Assembly (NCBI GenBank): GCA_035485275.1
Contig: DATHOE010000021.1
Coordinates: 75,791 to 139,790 of the forward strand
Source: DAIDJD01 sp035485275
Lineage (GTDB): Bacteria; Oederibacteriota; JAJYGY01; DAIDJD01
Length of the DNA stretch: 64,000 nt
Direction of reading: 5' to 3'
Part shown: positions 61,271 through 64,000 of the stretch, piece after piece
Position numbering within the stretch: the stretch's first letter is position 1
How the letters are laid out: the number at the start of each line of letters is the position of its first letter
Notes under the pieces: model-generated
Told to the model about the DNA's origin: nothing
Seen by the model: the letters and a program-made list of their open reading frames with translations, nothing else
The model's database searches: none
Translations under genes and position numbers: made by a program

Positions 61271-62725
61271 ATGCAATTCCTCAAGCGTTTCTTCGCCCGG
61301 CCGTTCGATCCGGCCGCGGCGGCGGAACAGGCTGTGGCAGCCCTCCAAGGCGCCCTCGGCCCCGAACTGGTCAGCGTGGTCGCCTTCGGCTCCTGGGCCG
61401 TGGGCGAGTATGTCGAGGGCCACAGCGACCTGAACCTGCTCGCGGTCACCCGGCGCCTCGACGCCGAAGTGATCAAGCGCCTGGCCCCCGCGGCCGGCGC
61501 CCTGGTCGGCCCCAAGTGCTACATCCTGTATTTCAGCCAGGCCGAGCTCAAGCGCCACGCCGAAGCCTTCCCGCTGAAGTTCCAGGACATGGCCGAGACG
61601 CGCAAGGTGCTCTTCGGCGAGGATCCCTTCCTGCGCCTGGACATCAACAACCAGCGCCTGGCCGAGGACCTCGAGAACGAGTCGCGCAGGCTGCTGGTGA
61701 AGTTCCGGCACCATTGGCTGCGCCACCAGCCCGCGGCCGTGCTGGCCGCCGACACCATCAGCGTGGTCCTGCCCGTGCTGCGGGGCATGCTGCGCCTGAA
61801 GAAACGCCGGCCGCCGCGCCAGCGGGTGCGGGTGATCGAGGACGCCTGCCGCCAGTTCCGGCTCAGCCGCCACACGCTCCTGCAGGCGCACGACCTGCGC
61901 TACGGCCGCAAGAACGCCGGCCGCATCGACGCGGTCGGGCTCCTGGACCGCCTGCTGGTGGAACTGGAACGCCTGGCGGAATTGTGCGTGAAGTTCCGCG
62001 AAGAGGAATCCGGGGCCGCCCCGGCCGAGCGCCCGAGGCAGGAGCGCGGCGAGCGCGGCGCTGAGCGGGACCGCGGGGCCGACCGTGAGCGCGGCGGCGA
62101 CCGCGAACGCGGCGGGGACCGTGAGCGTGGGGCGGACCGTGAGCGCGGGGAACGCGGCGAGCGGGGCGATCGCGGAGAACGCAGGGACCGCGGGGACCGG
62201 GACCATTCCAGCCGGCGCGCCCCCCTGGGCGGGGACCGCAACAAGCGCCTGGCCGATGTGCGGCAGATGGTCGCGGACGCCTCCCTCAAAAAGCGCTGGG
62301 AACCCAAGGAGCCGGACCGCTTCGCCACGGACGACATGGCGCGCGACACGGCCCTGAGCCTGGCGGCGCGTTTCGCGTGGGACAGGGCCTGGCAGAGCGA
62401 CCGGCGCGCCAAGGGTTATGTGGAGGTCAAGCCGCCCGAACCCGAGCCGCCCGCGCCCGAGGATGAGACGCCCCAGCCGGCGCAGCCGCCGCTGAGCACC
62501 GAGGAGGCCGCCGCGGCCGCCTGGGCCGACGAGGTCGAGGACGAGGCGGACAGCGCCGCGAACGCGGCGGCCGACGCCGCAGCAGAAAGCGGGCCCGAAG
62601 CCGGACCCGAGCCCGCCTCCGGATCCGAGGGCGGGCAGGAGCCCGATCTTGAACCTGAAGAGCGGGCCGAAGACGAAGCCGGCCTGGACAAGATCGCCGG
62701 GAACGGGGCCGCACGCGCGGAATAG
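61271..62725 (+). CDS. Nucleotidyltransferase-fold protein with charged repeats and acidic tail
   Basis: A 484-residue protein in three parts. Residues 1-245 resemble a DNA polymerase beta-type nucleotidyltransferase with a helical follow-up domain: VVAFGSWAVGEYVEGHSDLNLLAV has the GS motif and the first Asp, but the second acid of the usual DxD is Asn, so activity is doubtful. Residues about 257-312 are a low-complexity run of DRERGG units. The C-terminal third is acidic and Ala/Pro-rich. No enzyme name is safe. It is followed by a LemA-like gene and rnpB. Confidence 0.65.
   Translation: MQFLKRFFARPFDPAAAAEQAVAALQGALGPELVSVVAFGSWAVGEYVEGHSDLNLLAVTRRLDAEVIKRLAPAAGALVGPKCYILYFSQAELKRHAEAFPLKFQDMAETRKVLFGEDPFLRLDINNQRLAEDLENESRRLLVKFRHHWLRHQPAAVLAADTISVVLPVLRGMLRLKKRRPPRQRVRVIEDACRQFRLSRHTLLQAHDLRYGRKNAGRIDAVGLLDRLLVELERLAELCVKFREEESGAAPAERPRQERGERGAERDRGADRERGGDRERGGDRERGADRERGERGERGDRGERRDRGDRDHSSRRAPLGGDRNKRLADVRQMVADASLKKRWEPKEPDRFATDDMARDTALSLAARFAWDRAWQSDRRAKGYVEVKPPEPEPPAPEDETPQPAQPPLSTEEAAAAAWADEVEDEADSAANAAADAAAESGPEAGPEPASGSEGGQEPDLEPEERAEDEAGLDKIAGNGAARAE
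62041..62206 (+). repeat. Coding repeat of (D/E)RERGG-type units
   Basis: Short degenerate direct repeats of about 15-18 bases (core GACCGTGAGCGCGG) encode alternating Arg, Glu, Asp and Gly. They lie inside the reading frame of the nucleotidyltransferase-fold protein and are not spaced like a CRISPR. Confidence 0.8.
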
Positions 62726-62758
62726 GGCGGCTTGTTGACGAGGAGAGGAGACACAAGG

Positions 62759-63688
62759 ATGTTGAACTCGCTTAAAACCTCGGTGAGCGTGCTGCTGGGG
62801 CTGGTTCTGGGCTGCCTCATCGTGGTCCCGACGGCCTGGTACGGGGTGCGCATAGGCGCGGACTCCCTGCGGCAAAACGTCTGGAACAGGCTCTCCGCGG
62901 TGCAGGACCGCCAGCAAGCCATGGCAGACCAGGCCCTGAAGCTGCAGCCCATGCTTCAGCGCTACGGCGTCTTCGACGGCAAGGATGTGTTCAAGGACGT
63001 GGAGAACGAGCGCAGCCTGCTGGCCGGCGACGCCTCGCTGGAAGGCAAGCTCGAGCACGCCCAGCGCCTCGAGGAGGCCCTCCTGCGCAGCGAGCGCGTG
63101 TGGGTGCAGTCGGGGAAGAAGAAGGCCCGCCTGGCCTCCGAGCAGCCCTGGAACGACTACGGCCGCGTGTGGGAGCGGCAGAAGCGCCTGCTGGTGGTCG
63201 AGGAGTCCGAGCTGGTCGACGCCGTGGACGAGCTCGACGGCATCACCGCGCGCTGGCCGGTGTCGGTGCTGCTGGCGCACAAGACCTTCGCCGGCATGAC
63301 CGGCGGCATCCTGGGCTCGGCCTCGGGGGACGCTGTCTTCCTCGCCCGCGTGGGCCTGGATTGGCTGGGCTACGAACTGCGCCGCATGGCGGCCCTGGTG
63401 GGGCAGCAGACCCCCCCGCCGCCCCCGGTCTGGGGCTGGAAGCCCGCGGTGGTCCCCTCCGACGGGGGCTACGTGGAGAGCCTCCCGACGCCGATTTTCC
63501 TGGCCGACGCGCCGCTGCCGGAGGGCGACTACCAGGAGATCCAGTATTCGCAGACCGTGCCCGCGAACTACGCCAACGTGGAATTGAACCAGGACAAGGC
63601 GGTGCTGGAGAACAGCGGCGCGCCCGCGGCCTTCAAGGCCCCGACGCCCAAGCCGCAGACCACGGTGGTCTACAGCGCTCCGAATTAA
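62759..63688 (+). CDS. Membrane-anchored LemA-like helical protein
   Basis: A 309-residue protein with an N-terminal helix (SVLLGLVLGCLIVVPTAWYG), then long amphipathic helices (WNRLSAVQDRQQAMADQALK, VFKDVENERSLLAGDAS, LLVVEESELVDAVDELDGI) spaced like the LemA family, and a Pro-rich C-terminus. The similarity is by pattern only and could be wrong. AGGAGAGGAG precedes the ATG at 62759. It ends three bases before the RNase P RNA. Confidence 0.55.
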   Translation: MLNSLKTSVSVLLGLVLGCLIVVPTAWYGVRIGADSLRQNVWNRLSAVQDRQQAMADQALKLQPMLQRYGVFDGKDVFKDVENERSLLAGDASLEGKLEHAQRLEEALLRSERVWVQSGKKKARLASEQPWNDYGRVWERQKRLLVVEESELVDAVDELDGITARWPVSVLLAHKTFAGMTGGILGSASGDAVFLARVGLDWLGYELRRMAALVGQQTPPPPPVWGWKPAVVPSDGGYVESLPTPIFLADAPLPEGDYQEIQYSQTVPANYANVELNQDKAVLENSGAPAAFKAPTPKPQTTVVYSAPN

Positions 63689-63690
63689 AG

Positions 63691-64000
<310 letters not shown>

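Noticed and set aside
62041..62206. CRISPR-like direct repeats
   Set aside because: The repeats are short, degenerate, contiguous and in frame within a coding gene; there are no spacers or cas genes.

Overview
The window is GC-rich, densely coded bacterial chromosome from a diderm (Gram-negative) organism. The envelope genes show this: a lipid A acyltransferase, an LptC-LptA-LptB export set, heptose genes (gmhA, split hldE) and KDO genes (kdsA, kdsB). The phylum cannot be fixed from this sequence alone; the mix of genes, the many GTG/TTG starts and the 4-base gene overlaps would suit a GC-rich member of Elusimicrobiota or a similar deep-branching diderm group, and I hold that loosely. There is no CRISPR array, insertion sequence, prophage or rRNA operon.

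Layout. 1-3618: a minus-strand tRNA-Val with terminator, then a tight operon thyA-folA-LOG-mscS. 3615-4908: an AT-richer two-gene cassette (winged-helix protein plus AbiEii-like nucleotidyltransferase with an internal stop codon) behind a perfect consensus sigma-70 promoter and a palindromic operator. 4989-7855: trxB and thiC. 7962-11214 (minus): a small secreted protein, a hypothetical protein, a flavin oxidoreductase and pepA. 11328-19028: an anaerobic cobalamin operon (cbiD, cbiET fusion, cbiG, cbiH, cbiF) interleaved with membrane proteins, a GNAT and a gamma-glutamylcyclotransferase-like gene. 19093-22805: a SPATA20-like thioredoxin protein, an APH-like kinase and a hypothetical protein. 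23243-28629: lpxL-like, lptC, lptA, lptB and a SpoIID-domain protein. 28691-30924: a molybdenum-carrier-like protein, a tiny membrane protein, an orphan AbrB-type protein, and Hsp20 behind a perfect sigma-54 promoter. 31001-35852: clpB, a VOC protein, a PqiA-like protein and a rhodanese. 36002-47851: a double-domain M16 protease, a degenerate nucleotidyl cyclase, a short stand-alone transcription unit, a GGDEF-CBM48 fusion, HAD, YHS, methyltransferase, ClpS, rhomboid, typA and a CBS-GGDEF protein. 48109-53993: bioA, a GalT-like protein, a 3D-domain protein and envelope proteins. 53995-60976: the heptose/KDO cluster with pyrG and an RNase H. 61271-64000: a nucleotidyltransferase-fold protein with charged repeats, a LemA-like protein and the 5' part of RNase P RNA.

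How the genes work together. Three themes dominate. One is LPS inner-core synthesis and transport (lpxL, lptCAB, gmhA, hldA, hldC, kdsB, kdsA). Another is corrin-ring synthesis by the oxygen-independent route (cbiH, cbiF, cbiG, cbiD, cbiET, with cbiL, cbiJ, cbiC and later steps absent here). The third is protein quality control and signalling (clpB, hsp20, ClpS with rhomboid, and two diguanylate cyclases that both keep a GGEEF active site and an RxxD inhibitory site). The best candidates for something undescribed are the operator-controlled winged-helix/nucleotidyltransferase cassette, the GGDEF-CBM48 fusion with the small transcription unit just upstream, and the unknown membrane protein inside the cobalamin operon.
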